Positions 1 to 10,871 of a stretch of DNA of 64,000 bases are shown in pieces (positions within the stretch are counted from its first letter, which is position 1; each line of letters begins with the position of its first letter). This DNA comes from Neoarius graeffei. Lineage: Eukaryota > Chordata > Actinopteri > Siluriformes > Ariidae. The stretch spans positions 71,683,149-71,747,148 of the forward strand of contig NC_083569.1 of NCBI RefSeq assembly GCF_027579695.1. Direction: 5' to 3'. The notes below the pieces were generated by a model. The model did not search any database. It was given only the letters and a program-made list of their open reading frames with translations, and was not told where the DNA came from. The position numbers were made by a program, and so were the translations under genes.

Positions 1-1005
1 GAGCAGCTTATGAGGTGTACATGAGCAGTAGTGCAAATGAGCAATAGCAGCAGATACAACAGGAATGCAAATGATTGTAGTGTGATGTGCAAACGGATGA
101 GATAGAGTTTCTTGTGTGAATGAATGTGTTACAGACCAGGGGTAGGTAGTGAACAGTGTTCAGCATCCTGACAGCTTGGTGGATGAAGCTATTCAGTAAT
201 CTTGTGGAGCAGGCCCGGAGGCTCCGGTACCTTTTCCCTGAGGGCAGGAGGCTGAAGAGTGAATGTGAAGGGTGGGAGGTGTCACCAGCGATGCTGACGG
301 CTCTGCGGGTGAGACGGGAGTGATAGATGTCCGTAAGGGAGGGCTGAGGGGTACCAGTGATCTGGCTGGCCGTGTTCACTATGCATTGCAGAGTCTTCCG
401 GCAGGAGGCATTGCAGCCTCCGTACCACACAGTGATGCAGCCAGTGAGGACACTCTTAATGGTGCCCCTGTAGAAAGAGCACATGATGGGGGGTGGGACT
501 CGTGCACTCCTCAGTTTGCGGAGGAAGTAGAGGCGAGTTTGAGCCTTCTTGGCCAGCGATGCGGTGTTGTTGGACCAGGAGAGGTCCTCAGCGATGTGCA
601 CCCCTAGGAATTTGGTGCTGCTCACCCTCTCCACTGCAGCACCGTCGATGGTCAGAGGGGGATGCTGTGAGTGACCTCTTCTGAAGTAGACCACAATCTC
701 TTTGGTCTTCCCCACATTCAGGAAGAGATTGTTGTCTTCACTCCACTGGACCAGTTGGCTCACCTCATTCCTGTAGTTGGCTTCACCTTTGTTAGTGATG
801 AGGCCCACCACAGTCACGTCATCCGCAAACTTGATGTGGTTGGTGCTGTAGATTGGTACACAGTCATGGGTTAGCAGGGTGAAGAGCAGCAGGCTGAGCA
901 CACACCCTTGTGAGGCCACTGTGCTCAGCATGATGGTCCTAGAGGTGTTACTGCCAACCCGAAAGTTCTGTGGCCTTCCTGTGAGAAAGTCCAGCACCCA
1001 GTTAC
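1..1005 (-). mobile_element. LINE-A copy 1: 3' part of a CR1/L2/Rex-group non-LTR retrotransposon
   Basis: The minus strand encodes the C-terminal half of a reverse transcriptase. Visible motifs are QGCVLS, the catalytic FADD (here FADDVTVVGL) and the downstream block TKFLGVHI...LSWSNNT, then HPSHSLFSLLPSGKRYRSL near the C-terminus. The reading frame from 997 down to 8 is open but begins inside the RT domain. The element continues off the left edge. On its upstream side it is interrupted at 1005 by a TIR transposon and resumes at 2120. A second copy lies at 18698-20094. The clade call is by motif memory; the RT identity is certain. Confidence 0.85.
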
Positions 1006-2119
1006 CAGGGATGAGAGTGGGTGGTCACCAAAAAAGCAGAAAACAAGATGGCGCCCAAAGCCGGGGGTCTGGGAGGGAAACCCCCCCAGGAAATTTTTGA
1101 AAAATAAGGTCTTACAAACCACTTTTCCTGCAATCTGAGCTGTAGTAGATGAAAAATCTGTTGTCTTTTTTTATATATTTACATGAAAATATGTTTCAAA
1201 TCAATAGGAGTGTTGTTTGAATTCAAAATAAAATCACATTCTACATTCAAGGGTATGGTTATAATTTATGATCAACAAAAATGACAAACTAAATTCACAT
1301 TAAATGTAAGTTTTATTAATTATCAAAATGTTCATATATTAAATAAAATTTCTTATGGGGAAAAGGTCAGTCACCCTATGTCCTCATTAGTTGCATATGA
1401 TTTCAAAGTCTTTTGAAATATTTAAGTTTTCAAAACTGTCAGCATTAATTCAGATTTACTGACCATCATATACATGTTCAATGTATTAAATCAAACGAAT
1501 GCTAAGTTTATGGGATAATGTCTATGTACACTTTATACAATTATTTATAGTTCACAGTCACTTCTCATTTTCATTTAATAATTTCGACGACTTCTTCAGC
1601 CTTTTGGCCAAAGACAAAAGCTTGTCAGTCCTCTCTCTGTTTTTTATACCAGCATCGATTTCACGTACCTTCGCTTCGTCTCGCTTGTCAATTGTATTCG
1701 GCATTTTGAGTAAAAAAGCCGATACGAAAGAGAAATGTATTTTTGAAGCGCAGCGACGATAAATATGTGCAAGTTTCGATAAAATAGAACAGATGCGGGT
1801 ACTTTTGTAAGAACTGTTATGATTGGCTTTTGTTCTCTCCCACACTCTTGTAAGAACTGTTATGATTGGCTATCATGCTCTCGCCAGCGATGTTTTGGCC
1901 AATTACATTGTAGATAACACGTATTCTACCGCGAGACTTAGTGAGACTAAAGATGGCGAAAATGCAAACATGTAACATCGTCGTACGCTTGAGTATCACG
2001 AAGGAACATACCCCAACCCCCCTCAATGAAAAAAAAAAATCTCAACGGATTTGGCATAATATCGATTTTTGCTCAGAAAAAGCGGAAATTTGCCGAAAAG
2101 CGGAAAACTCTCATCTCTG
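1006..2119 (-). mobile_element. TIR DNA element inserted in LINE-A, 6-bp target duplication
   Basis: The ends are imperfect inverted repeats: CAGGGATGAGAGT at 1006 and the complement of CAGAGATGAGAGT ending at 2119. They are flanked by the direct repeat AGTTAC (1000-1005 and 2120-2125). LINE-A sequence is continuous once the insert is removed, and the uninterrupted site is seen in the second LINE-A copy near 19930. Inside, a 27-bp direct repeat (1802-1828, 1845-1871) places two CCAAT boxes on the minus strand, upstream of a small ORF at 1558-1704 (48 residues, Lys/Arg-rich, starting MPNTIDKRDEAK). A splice-donor-like AAG/GTACGT falls after codon 12. No transposase is visible. The superfamily is undetermined. 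Confidence 0.65.
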
Positions 2120-2330
2120 AGTTACAAAGAGAGGTGTTGAGTCCAAAATGTCTGAGTTTTTGTATTAGCTGCTGGGGAATGATTGTGTTGAATGCCGAAC
2201 TGTAATCCAAGAACAGCATTCGTACATAGGTGTTCTTTGAGTCCAGGTGAGGGGGGGTTGGGTGTAGGGCAGTGGAGATAGCATCCTCTATGGACCTGTA
2301 TAAAGGTATTGTGTTTTAATTTAAAAAAAA
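2120..2330 (-). mobile_element. LINE-A copy 1, upstream fragment
   Basis: This is the continuation of the LINE-A reverse transcriptase beyond the TIR element. It matches 19926-20094 and 20578-20790 base for base apart from scattered substitutions. The strand-reversed sequence encodes the region just before the QGCVLS motif ([19 protein letters not shown] in the other copy). It ends in an A-rich run at about 2320-2335, which I take as the 5' truncation point. Confidence 0.7.
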
Positions 2331-2649
2331 AAAGCCACAACAGTTAATCCAGGAGAAGGGAAGTGTTTCTCCACAGGACAGAGAGCCCGGATCCTTCACT
2401 CGGTTTTCTCACCAACACATTAAACAATGACATGAAATAAAATCTACCACTTGGTTCATGTAAAATATGGTGGCAGTTTTACTTAAATCACTACACACAA
2501 TGAACATAATTCAAAGAAAACTGATGACAGCTCAACATTATTAGCTCTTTAAAATAAAAATACACCCAATAGCCAGCATTAACTACACAGATATTCTGGT
2601 CACAGACCATTCAAACACTGATCTCTTCTGTTTTTCCACTGTATGAGGG

Positions 2650-2834
2650 AAATGCACCGTTCCCAGAAGTACTGCAATACCGGGTCGATGCGTGGAGTGG
2701 ATGGAGCAAGTCCCTATTCCATCTCCCTGTCCCAAAAATCAATTTAATATATGGTCCCCAGGTAGGGGACATATCAGATATTAAACTAAGAACAGATAAT
2801 ACACTTCATCTTAGCCAAAAGGCCGAGAAACAAT
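2650..2834 (-). pseudogene. RNU2: U2 snRNA copy 1 (decayed)
   Basis: Read on the minus strand, this follows vertebrate U2 snRNA from its 5' end (ATTGTTTCTCGGCCTTTTGG) through the Sm site ATTTTTGG to the 3' stem-loops (CTCCACGCATCGACC.GGTATTGCAGTACTTC). U2 base-pairs with the intron branch site through GUAGUA. Here that element reads GTATTA, and three bases after it (the GAT that aligns with GATAAG) are missing, so this copy should not support splicing. A 3'-box-like AAAAACAGA follows the 3' end at about 2625-2635. Identification rests on recall of the U2 sequence. Confidence 0.88.
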
Positions 2835-3097
2835 ACTTTAGCTGATGAACGATGAGGGATATCCTTCACTACACAACACACAAGGACTGAAGATAATGCT
2901 TTATTCACTAAACCGTTAATAAAATATAAAAATCACATAATTACCATGTAAACAGCCCAAAGGAGATGCAATAAACACAAATTTACAGCTTTAAAATGCG
3001 CACACAAAGAAGGAAATGAGAATGAGTTCACAAACTGGCCAATCAGAAGGATACAATCTCATCTGTACTAAAAAACATTGTAGTCTTTTCTAAATAA
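2835..3097. other. U1-U2 intergenic spacer, left piece
   Basis: No gene is seen. The stretch matches the spacer to the right of U2 copy 2 (22059-22322) almost throughout. It is cut at 3097 by the LINE-B insertion and resumes at 10389. The last 13 bases (CTTTTCTAAATAA, 3085-3097) are the target-site duplication of that insertion. Confidence 0.7.
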
Positions 3098-3640
3098 GGT
3101 TTAGAAATTTTCAGGGCAGTGGCTAGACTTTGCTTGGAGCCGGTCTAGAATGGAGACGTAAGGCACCTCCTTCCCACCACTAGACTGGGTGGACACCTTG
3201 GGCAAGCGTTAGTACACCCTTAGCCCCCCTAGACCAGGGATATGGTTCCTATTGCCTTGTAGGCGACTAGGGATAGTCAAAGGCTAAGGGAGTAAACCCC
3301 TACAGAAAAACCCGGAGTGGAGCCCCATGAGGCAGTCTGATGTTACTTCAGTTACTGGCAACTCCTGCAGTCGACCTGGTCCCAAACGTATTGGTTATGC
3401 CTTTCCTTTGGACCCTACCAGCAAGACCGAGAGGTGGATTCTGGGAGATGGGCAAACCAGTCTCTCCTCACACACAGCCCTGGCTAGCGCCTGGAGAGGC
3501 AACTTCAGCGTGTCGCTTGGCTCTGTCTGACACAAATCAAACCGAGGAGTGTGCAGTTACCGGTTAAAAGTCATGGCTAAATTGGCATATGGCCTGACGC
3601 CTGGGGCCACTCCTGACAGTAGGAGGGGCTGTTAGCCCCA

Positions 3641-4426
3641 TTGGATAGCTACCACCCACTGAAACTGGGCAGCCCCCAGTCAAGAAAGTGCTTCCCGCCA
3701 CCGTCCGCCTGTTCTGCTGGGGTGAGCAGAATTGAAGCCTGGAAACAGACTGACAAGTGGACTGTGACTACTTCACCCAAGAAGAAAGGATCTACCAGGA
3801 AAAGACCAACTCTCACCCTTGAGAGTTGGAATGTTCGAACGATGCTGACCGGCCTGACCAAGGACATACAAAACACTGATGGCCTGTGCAAGACTGCCAT
3901 AATTAGCAGAGAGCTAGAAAGGCTTAATGTCGACATTGCAGCGTTGCAGGAAACCCATCTTGCTGGCTCTGGCAGCCTCAAAGAAAAGGAATACACATTC
4001 TTCTGGCATGGTAAAGGCGAGGACGAACCTAGGGAACACGGTGTTGGTTTTGCTATAAGAAACAAACTTCTCCAGTTAGTGGAGCCTGGCTCAACCATAT
4101 CAGAGCGCCTCATGCACATGAGACTTAACACCGATGAAGGCGTCACAAACCTGCTTTCTGCTTATGCCCCAACCTTGACCTCTACCTTGGACGCCAAAGA
4201 TGCTTTCTACAGCAAGCTCGATGAAACTATTAAATGCATCCTAAAGAATGAGGCCCTGTTTCTTCTAGGAGACTTTAATGCTAGAGACTTTAATGCTAGG
4301 ATCAGGAGTCTTGGCCCATCTGCTTGGGCCACTTTGGTGTTGATAAGTGCAACAAAAATGTGCAGCGCCTGCTGGAACTTTGTTCTTACCATCATCTCTG
4401 TGTCACGAACACCTTCTTTGCTGTGA
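3641..4426 (+). pseudogene. LINE-B endonuclease domain
   Basis: The open frame encodes an AP-endonuclease-like domain: LESWNVRTM (metal-binding Asn), DIAALQETHL (catalytic Glu), GVGFAIRN, SAYAPT and GDFNA. This enzyme nicks the target for target-primed reverse transcription. A perfect 15-bp tandem duplication (4271-4285 and 4286-4300) doubles the GDFNAR motif in frame, and a frameshift follows at about 4300. The expected next residues (SWP.CLGHFGV.KCN) continue in another frame. The region before about residue 55 is poorly conserved leader sequence. Confidence 0.8.
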
Positions 4427-6609
4427 AGTTGTGACACAGGTTCTCGTGGGTACACCCCAGATCCAAACATTGGCACCAGCTGGACCTTATTATCACATGA
4501 CGGGATCATCTCAATAACATCCGCATTACAAGATCTTTTGACAGTGTCGATTGTGACACTGATCACTCCCTTGTCTGCTCAAAGGTCCAGTCGTGCCCAA
4601 AGGAACTTCACCGTGCTCAGAACCCTGCCAAATCTCGCATCAATATTGCTGCAACTGCAATCCCCAGGAAGGTCCTAGCCTTTCGAGAACTTCTCCAAAC
4701 CAAGCTAGAAAATTACCATGCGCTCGGAATAGAGGACCACTGGCAGCATGTTAAAGACGCGACTCCCGATGCAGCAATGCAGGCTTTCGGCAAGAAGGAA
4801 TCCAAAAGTCAAGACTGGTTCAATGCAAACACCACGACTTTGCAACCTCTTATCGAAGCAAAGAGAGTTGCCCTGCAGAATTACTAACGAAACCCTACAC
4901 CACAGTCCCTAGAAGAACTACGTGAGGCCAGAAGACGCGCAAAAGAAAAATGCAAGGAATGTGCTAACGACTATTGGACGAGTCTCTGTGCTAAGATCCA
5001 GGCTGCAGCTGACACCGGCAATGTCAAGGGTTTGTTCAACGGAATTAAGAAGGCCATTGGACCTACACAAGCGAAGTATGCCCCACTGAAGTCGTCAACT
5101 GGAGAGATTATAACTGAAAAGTCTAAACTGATGGAGTGCTGGGTTGAGCATTATAGCAAGCTCTATGGTGGCACCAGCTCCATTTCACCTTCTGCTCTCA
5201 ACCAAATCGAAAGGCTCCCCACATTGTACGAGTTAGATGTGATTCCCACCAAAGAAGAGCTCTCCAAGGCTATCACAGAAATATCTTCCAGCAAGGCTCC
5301 TGGAATAGATGGCATCCCGGCTGAGGTCTTCAAATGTGGCGGAAGCAAGCTCCTTGACACCCTCCATCAGCTTCTCTGTAAGTGCTGGGAGTTAGGATCC
5401 GTCCCACAGGAAACGAGAGATTCCTCTATTACTAATCTGTACAAGAACAAGGGAGACCGTAGTGATCAAAATAACTACTGTGGTATCTCACAACTATGCA
5501 TTGCTGGTAAGCTGTTTGCTCGAGTAGCTTTGCGCTGCCTACAGAAACTCGTCAAGAGGGTCTACCCCGAATCTCAATGTGGTTTCCGTCCCAATCGCTC
5601 GACAGTGGATATGATATTCTCTCTGAGGCAGCTACAGGAGAAAGGTCGAGAGCAACAAAGACCCCTCTTCATTGCCTTTATCGATCTAACAAAGGCCTTC
5701 GACATGTTCAGTAGGGAAGGTTTGTTCAACATCTTGCAATTAATTGGTTGCCCTCCTAAACTCCTCAACTTCATCAAGTCGTTTCACGACGGGACCCGAG
5801 GCACTATTAAATTCGACGGCAACATGTCCGAGGCCTTCGACATTAACAATGGTGTTAAACAAGGATGTGTACTAAGCTCCAACTCTCTTCAACATCTCCA
5901 TTCTCCTGAAACACGCTTTTGGGTCAGCCGATGAAGGCGTCCTACTACGTACTCGATCAGATGGGAAACTATTCAACCCAGCTTGTCTCCGAGCCAAGAC
6001 CAAAGTCCGCAAGTGTATGCTACGCGACCTTCTATTCGCTGCTGCTGCTGCTCTTGTTGCACATAGTGAAAGAGAGCTGCAGACCCTCCTGGACCGATTT
6101 TCAAGCGCTTGTGCGGCATTCAGTCTTACCATCAGCCTGAAGAAGACGAAAGTCATGCACCAAGGCTCTGAAGCCACGCCTACTCTAACCATCAATGACT
6201 ACACCCTGGAAGTCGTCCCACAGTTTACCTATCTTGGTTCCACCACCACTGCAAACGGATCCCTGGATGCGGAACTCGGGAAAAGAATTGGTAAAGCAGC
6301 AACAAACATGATGAAGCTTTCCTCCTGAGTGTGGGAAAATAAGAAACTGACTACCCAGACGAAGATTGCTGTATACCGTGCCTGTATTTTGAGCACCTTG
6401 CTCTATGGCAGTGAATCATGGTCTACCTACGCAGGGCAGGAAAAGCGATTACACACTTTCCATTTAAGATGTCTATGCTGTATCCTTTCGATTAAACGGA
6501 CAGACAAAGTCTCCAACAACAATGTACTCAAGAGATCTGGTGTCCCCTCGCTTTTCACCCTACTCAGGCAATGCAGGTTGAGGTGGCTGGGCCACGTACG
6601 TTGGATGAT
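4370..6609 (+). pseudogene. LINE-B reverse transcriptase and linker
   Basis: The frame at 5032-5934 carries RT motifs APGIDGIPAEVFK, LYKNKGDRSDQNNYCGIS, SQCGFRPNRSTVDMIFSLRQ, FIDLTKAFD (first catalytic Asp) and NNGVKQGCVLS. A frameshift follows at about 5880. In the next frame the palm motif that should read FADD is FAAAAALVAH, encoded by GCT x5 at 6038-6052, so both catalytic aspartates are gone. The thumb (LTISLKKTKVM, FTYLGSTT), KLT.QTKIAVYRACILSTLLYGSESW and RWLGHVRWM follow. One stop separates LSS from VWENKK at about 6326. The protein resumes at 9972 after the LTR insertion. Confidence 0.82.
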
Positions 6610-9600
6610 TGTCACGGCTTGGCTCAAACCATGACAAAGAGGAGGACACGGGGTAAAGTTCAAATAATAATTAATTTATTATAATAACAAAATACAAGAA
6701 AAATCAACAAAGTAGAACGCGTGAACAATGAGCTCGTGCGTGTTACATACAAAAAAAAGAAAAACAAAAGGAAAGAAAACAAAAGAAGCTCCCACAGGAA
6801 ACGGGGAAAAAGTGGTTTTAAGGACGTGGCGACACCGGGCCCAGGTGTCGCCAATTCCCGGGATGGTCTGCAGCCACGCCTACAAGGAACACACACACAC
6901 ACAAAGCAAAACAAACACAGACAAGGCCAGCAGACCATCACACCCCCTCCCACAAAAGCGGGCTCCCAAAATGGAGTCCCGCCCACCAGTCAGGGCTAAC
7001 AAATAAACAGCCATCCCAACAAAATTAAACATAATAGAAATTAATTTAAACATTTAGACACATTAGACCAGCTACTATACAATTATCTAACCCTCTTAAT
7101 AAATTCACAAACCATAACCTGGAGATGTTAACGTCTGTCCCACAGCTCAACACACACAACCCCTCCCCAACTCGGCAACCGGTGCACCTAGGAAGCACAT
7201 TTAAGAGTACAGGAAGGGGCAAAAGGCAAAGAACTGTGAGAGCAGAGAAGTCCACCACGCCTAGGGGGCCCTAGACAACGCGTCTGCCACCACGTTGTCT
7301 GTCCCCTTGATGTGGTGGATATCCAGGCAATAAGACTGCAGGAAGAGAGACCATCTGATTAGTCTCTGATTCGGACAATGTAAAGAACTAAGAAATGTGA
7401 GTGGATTATGATCTGTAAAAACCAATACAGGAGTACTACCACCAACATACACATCAAAATGTTTCAAAGCAAGAACCAATGCCAAAGTCTCCTTCTCCAC
7501 AACAGAATAATTCCGCTGATACGCATTAAACTTTCTTGAGAAGAAGCTAACAGGCTTGTCTATGCCACGCTCATCCTCCTGAACCAGAACAGCCCCTGCA
7601 CCCACAAGACTAGCATCGACAAAGAGCTTAAAGGGACAATCAAAACGTGGTGCTGCCAAAACTGGTGCATCACAAAGGAGCCTCTTCACCTGTTGGAAAG
7701 CCACATGGCAAGCAGGAGACCAGACAAACCTTTCCTTCTCCCTCAAAACATTAGTAAGAGGGGCCACAACCGTAGAAAAGTTCTTACAAAAACTCCTATA
7801 ATAGCCCACAAGACCAAGGAACCGCATCAACTCCTTTTTAGTTGCTGGTACAGGAAACTGCTCAACAGCCCGGACTTTTGCATCAACGGGACGAACCTGT
7901 CCCTGCCCCACCACCCGGCCAAGGTAGGTCACAGTCGCCCTCGCAAACTCACACTTTGCGAGGTTGACTGTGAGCCTTGCCTCCGCCAAACGAGTGAAAA
8001 GTTCCCGCATCCGCTGCATATGAACATCCCAAGTATCTGAAAAACACACTACATCATCTAAATACACCGCACAACCTTCCATATCACCGACAACGCGATT
8101 CATAAGACGCTGGAATGTTGCTGGAGCATTTCGAAGCCCAAATGGCATAACTGAATAGGAATACAATCCCTTAGGTGTTATAAAGGAAGCAATCTCCTGA
8201 GCACGGTCTGACAAAGGTACTTGCCAGTAACCTTTTAACAAATCAAGTTTACTGACAAACTTCGCAGAGCCCACCTGATCTACACAATCTTCCATTCTCG
8301 GAAGAGGAAACAGATCAGGTTTGGTGACGGCATTGACTTTGCGAAAGTCTGTACAAAAGCGTAACATGCCATCTGCCTTTGAAACCAGCAAACAAGGAGA
8401 CGCCCAACTAGAGGAACTAGGTTCGGCTATACCATTCTCAAGCATATATGCAATTTCACTGTCTAGACATTTCAGTTTCTCTGCATTTGCCCGATAGAAC
8501 CTTTGTTTTATTGGCTTAGCATCTCCAACCTCAATGTCATGTTCAATCAGATGTGTACGACCAGGTGTATCAGAGAACAAACAAGGGAAGCTAAGTATCA
8601 GATCTATTAGCTCAGCAGAACGGGATGTGGGCAAGTATGCCAGCAACTCTTCAAGATTAGCAAGGACTTCAGAGTTTTTCAAACAGCCAAGCAAGAGCGC
8701 CTGATCAGGCGCAATAACTTCATCCTCCTGTTGATCACAATAATTGGTGACCCAGTTAGCAGGTCCAGCTACACAAGCTGCTTGCGGAACACTTACTTTT
8801 CAATTAGCACACCTGTAGCGACTAAGTTACTCTTCACAATTGCCTTAACCTTATCCTTCGCAAATTGACCATTTACCTCCAGCTGATAATGCTCTGCTAA
8901 CTTAAGCAGCTGATCCTTCGTACACTGGTCTAATATCTCCTCCGACGGAGAAGCAATAAAATCTTTAACTTCCACCGTCGGCATTATACCGCAGTGCGCA
9001 ACGTTGAACAAAACAAACAAAATTAAGTGTCTGACTCCATGCACAAGCCCACCAAACTGAAAGCCAAACAAAAACAATGCCTGTCCCACTACCTACAAAG
9101 CCCCACAACCTAATTAAGCTGCGGCCTAGCTCTTCATGTAGCTACTGGCGGTGGGTAATTAAGTGCCAAAGCCCAGTAGGGAGAAAAAGCAACCAGAAAC
9201 TGGCGACTCCTCTCACACTATGGAAACACTCCCGAGACAATTGCTCTAACCGCTTTCACTACAACACTACAGAACCCCCCCTGACAAAGTCCAAAGGAAC
9301 AATGCCGCTCCACCTAACAAGGGACATTCATCGCTCATTTAACTCGAACCAGTGCAACAAGTCAAACACTTACCTTATTAAGCGTTGCGCACCGAGGCAG
9401 AGCTTCCAAACTTTACCTCAAACAAAACTGCGCCTCCTCAAACAATAGAGACTTCCCGTTTCATTAGCTCTACACCTGTAACCTGAGCTAAACATAAGGG
9501 AATACCCACTACGAAGTGACATACCTAATGACGACATGCCATTCACAAAATTAACCCGCAACGCTTGCAGACCAAAAAAATTGCATCAAACAATTTAAGA

Positions 9601-9976
9601 AAAAACAAACGGGTTCTAACTTTGACGAGCCCCCATTTGTCACGGCTTGGCTCAAACCATGACAAAGAGGAGGACACAGGGGTAAAGTTCAAATAATAAT
9701 TAATTTATTATAATAACAAAATACAAGAAAAATCAACAAAGTAGAATGCGTGAACAATGAGCTCGTGCGTGTTACATACAAAAAAAAGAAAAACAAAAGG
9801 AAAGAAAACAAAAGAAGCTCCCACAGGAAACGGGGAAAAAGTGGTTTTAAGGACGTGGCGACACCGGGCCAAGGTGTCGCCAATTCCCGGGATGGTCTGC
9901 AGCCACGCCTACAAGGAACACACACACACACAAAGCAAAACAAACACAGACAAGGCCAGCAGACCATCACAATGAT
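6605..9976 (-). mobile_element. Ty3/Gypsy-type LTR retrotransposon fossil nested in LINE-B
   Basis: Two LTRs of 333 and 334 bp (6610-6942 and 9638-9971) begin TG and end CA and are bounded by the 5-bp target duplication ATGAT (6605-6609, 9972-9976). The LTRs differ at only about 1% by eye, so the insertion is young relative to its neighbours. The element reads on the minus strand. A primer-binding site resembling the tRNA-Pro class (TGGGGGCTCGTC) abuts the right LTR, and a purine-rich tract abuts the left one. Recognisable parts are a short gag-like N-terminal segment (about 8793-8985) and a reverse transcriptase plus RNase H region (7261-8694). The internal region is only about 2.7 kb, so the copy is incomplete and broken. 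Confidence 0.92.
7261..8694 (-). pseudogene. Gypsy-type RT/RNase H region of the LTR fossil
   Basis: This part of the fossil shows the Ty3/Gypsy reverse transcriptase signature (ADGMLRFCTDFRKVN, FPLPRMED, YLDDVVCFS) and the RNase H start (KLFVDASLVGAGAVL) with FTDHNPLTFL and DNVVADALSRAP near its end. It belongs to the broken element at 6610-9971 and has no host function. Confidence 0.9.
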
Positions 9977-10375
9977 GGACGGTCGAATCCCAAAGAACCT
10001 CCTTTACAGCGAACTGGAATACGGTTCAAGGCCCGTGGGTCGTCCGAAGCTTTGCTTCAGGGACCTATGCAAGAGAGATATGATTGCAATCGGCCTGGCT
10101 GTTGATAACTGGGAGCTGCTTGCCGCAGATCGCGCCAGATGGAAGACCAGTTGCAGCGTGTCCCTTGAAGCAGGAGAGAGGAGGATAAGGAACAAGGCTG
10201 TGGCGTAAAAGGAAAGAAGAAAGGTGGCTAGAAATGCTCCGCCAACATCGGATTTCGTGTGCGTTGGCTGTGGTCGACCCTGCCGTTCAAGGATCGGGCT
10301 CTTCAGCCACAAGAAGCGGTGTCATCTCTTGCGCTAAAGTCATGGACATGCGTCCGAATGACAGCCTACTACTTA
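9972..10375 (+). pseudogene. LINE-B C-terminal region with zinc knuckle
   Basis: The LINE-B protein resumes directly after the Gypsy element (MDGRIPKNLLYSEL, RPVGRPKLCFRDLCKRDM, LAADRARWK). After one stop at about 10207, a different frame encodes the C-terminal finger FVCVGCGRPCRSRIGLFSHK, followed by KRCH (10254-10325), with stop TAA at 10335-10337. The Cys/His spacing resembles the terminal finger of this LINE family. The 3' UTR is only 38 bases and there is no poly(A) tail. Confidence 0.8.
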
Positions 10376-10388
10376 CTTTTCTAAATAA

Positions 10389-10497
10389 ACATACAATGTA
10401 CTTAAACATGTTTTAAAATGGATAAAGCTATATTAAACGTGTACTGTTCAATACAAGATCAAAATGTCTCAGATTAAAATTACAAATAAGTTGCCTC
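10389..10497. other. U1-U2 intergenic spacer, right piece
   Basis: This is the continuation of the 2835-3097 spacer after LINE-B. It matches 22323-22430 with a few substitutions and ends where a SINE begins. No gene is seen. Confidence 0.7.
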
Positions 10498-10871
10498 GGG
10501 GCAGCATGGTGGCGTAGTGGTTAGTGCTGTCACCTCACAGCAAGAAGGTCCGGGCTCGAGCCGTGGCCAGCAAGGGCCTTTCTGTGCGGAGTTTGCATGT
10601 TCTCCCCGTGTCTGCGTGGGTTTCCTCCAGGTGCTCTGGTTTCCCCCACAGTCCAAAGACGTGCAGGTTAGGTTAACTGGTGACTCTAAATTGACCGTAG
10701 GTGTGAATGTGAATGTGAATGGTTGTCTGTGTCTATGTGTCAGCCCTGTGATGACCTGGCGACTTGTCCAGGGTGTACCCCGCCTCTCGCCCGTAGTCAG
10801 CTGGGATAGGCTCCAGCTTGCCTGCGACCCTGTAGAACAGGATAAAGCGGCTACAGATAATGAGATGAGAT
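10498..10871 (+). mobile_element. tRNA-headed fish SINE, type A
   Basis: The head carries pol III box A-like (TGGCGTAGTGGTTAG) and box B-like (GGTCCGGGCTCGAGCC) sequences. The shared body reads GAGTTTGCATGTTCTCCCC...CACAGTCCAAAGACGTGCAG. The 3' part reads CTGTGATGACCTGGCGACTTG...GATAGGCTCCAGCTTGCC, followed by a GATGA tail. The body resembles DANA/Mermaid-type fish SINEs. It is absent from the paralogous site at 22431, so it postdates the duplication. Confidence 0.9.

Larger units (their letters stand above)
3098..10375 (+). mobile_element. LINE-B: near-full-length non-LTR retrotransposon (I/Nimb-like)
   Basis: The element is flanked by 13-bp direct repeats CTTTTCTAAATAA (3085-3097 and 10376-10388), and the paralogous spacer at 22310-22322 has the single empty site. 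In order it holds about 540 bases of 5' UTR, an apurinic-type endonuclease, a reverse transcriptase, a long C-terminal domain and a CCHC-like zinc finger, ending 38 bases before the 3' end. A Gypsy element interrupts it at 6610-9971. Without that insert it is about 3.9 kb. Several frameshifts and stops show it is dead. The clade is a guess from motif style (YKNKGD, SQCGFRPNRST, RWLGH, GRPKLCF). Confidence 0.88.

Noticed and set aside
6610-9971. Host gene reading of the reverse transcriptase frame at 7261-8694
   Set aside because: LTRs, target duplication, primer-binding site and purine tract show it is part of a broken Gypsy-type element.
10498-10575. tRNA gene from box A/B-like motifs (same in every SINE head)
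   Set aside because: No cloverleaf with an acceptor stem and anticodon loop is evident, and the sequence recurs with target duplications as a SINE head.
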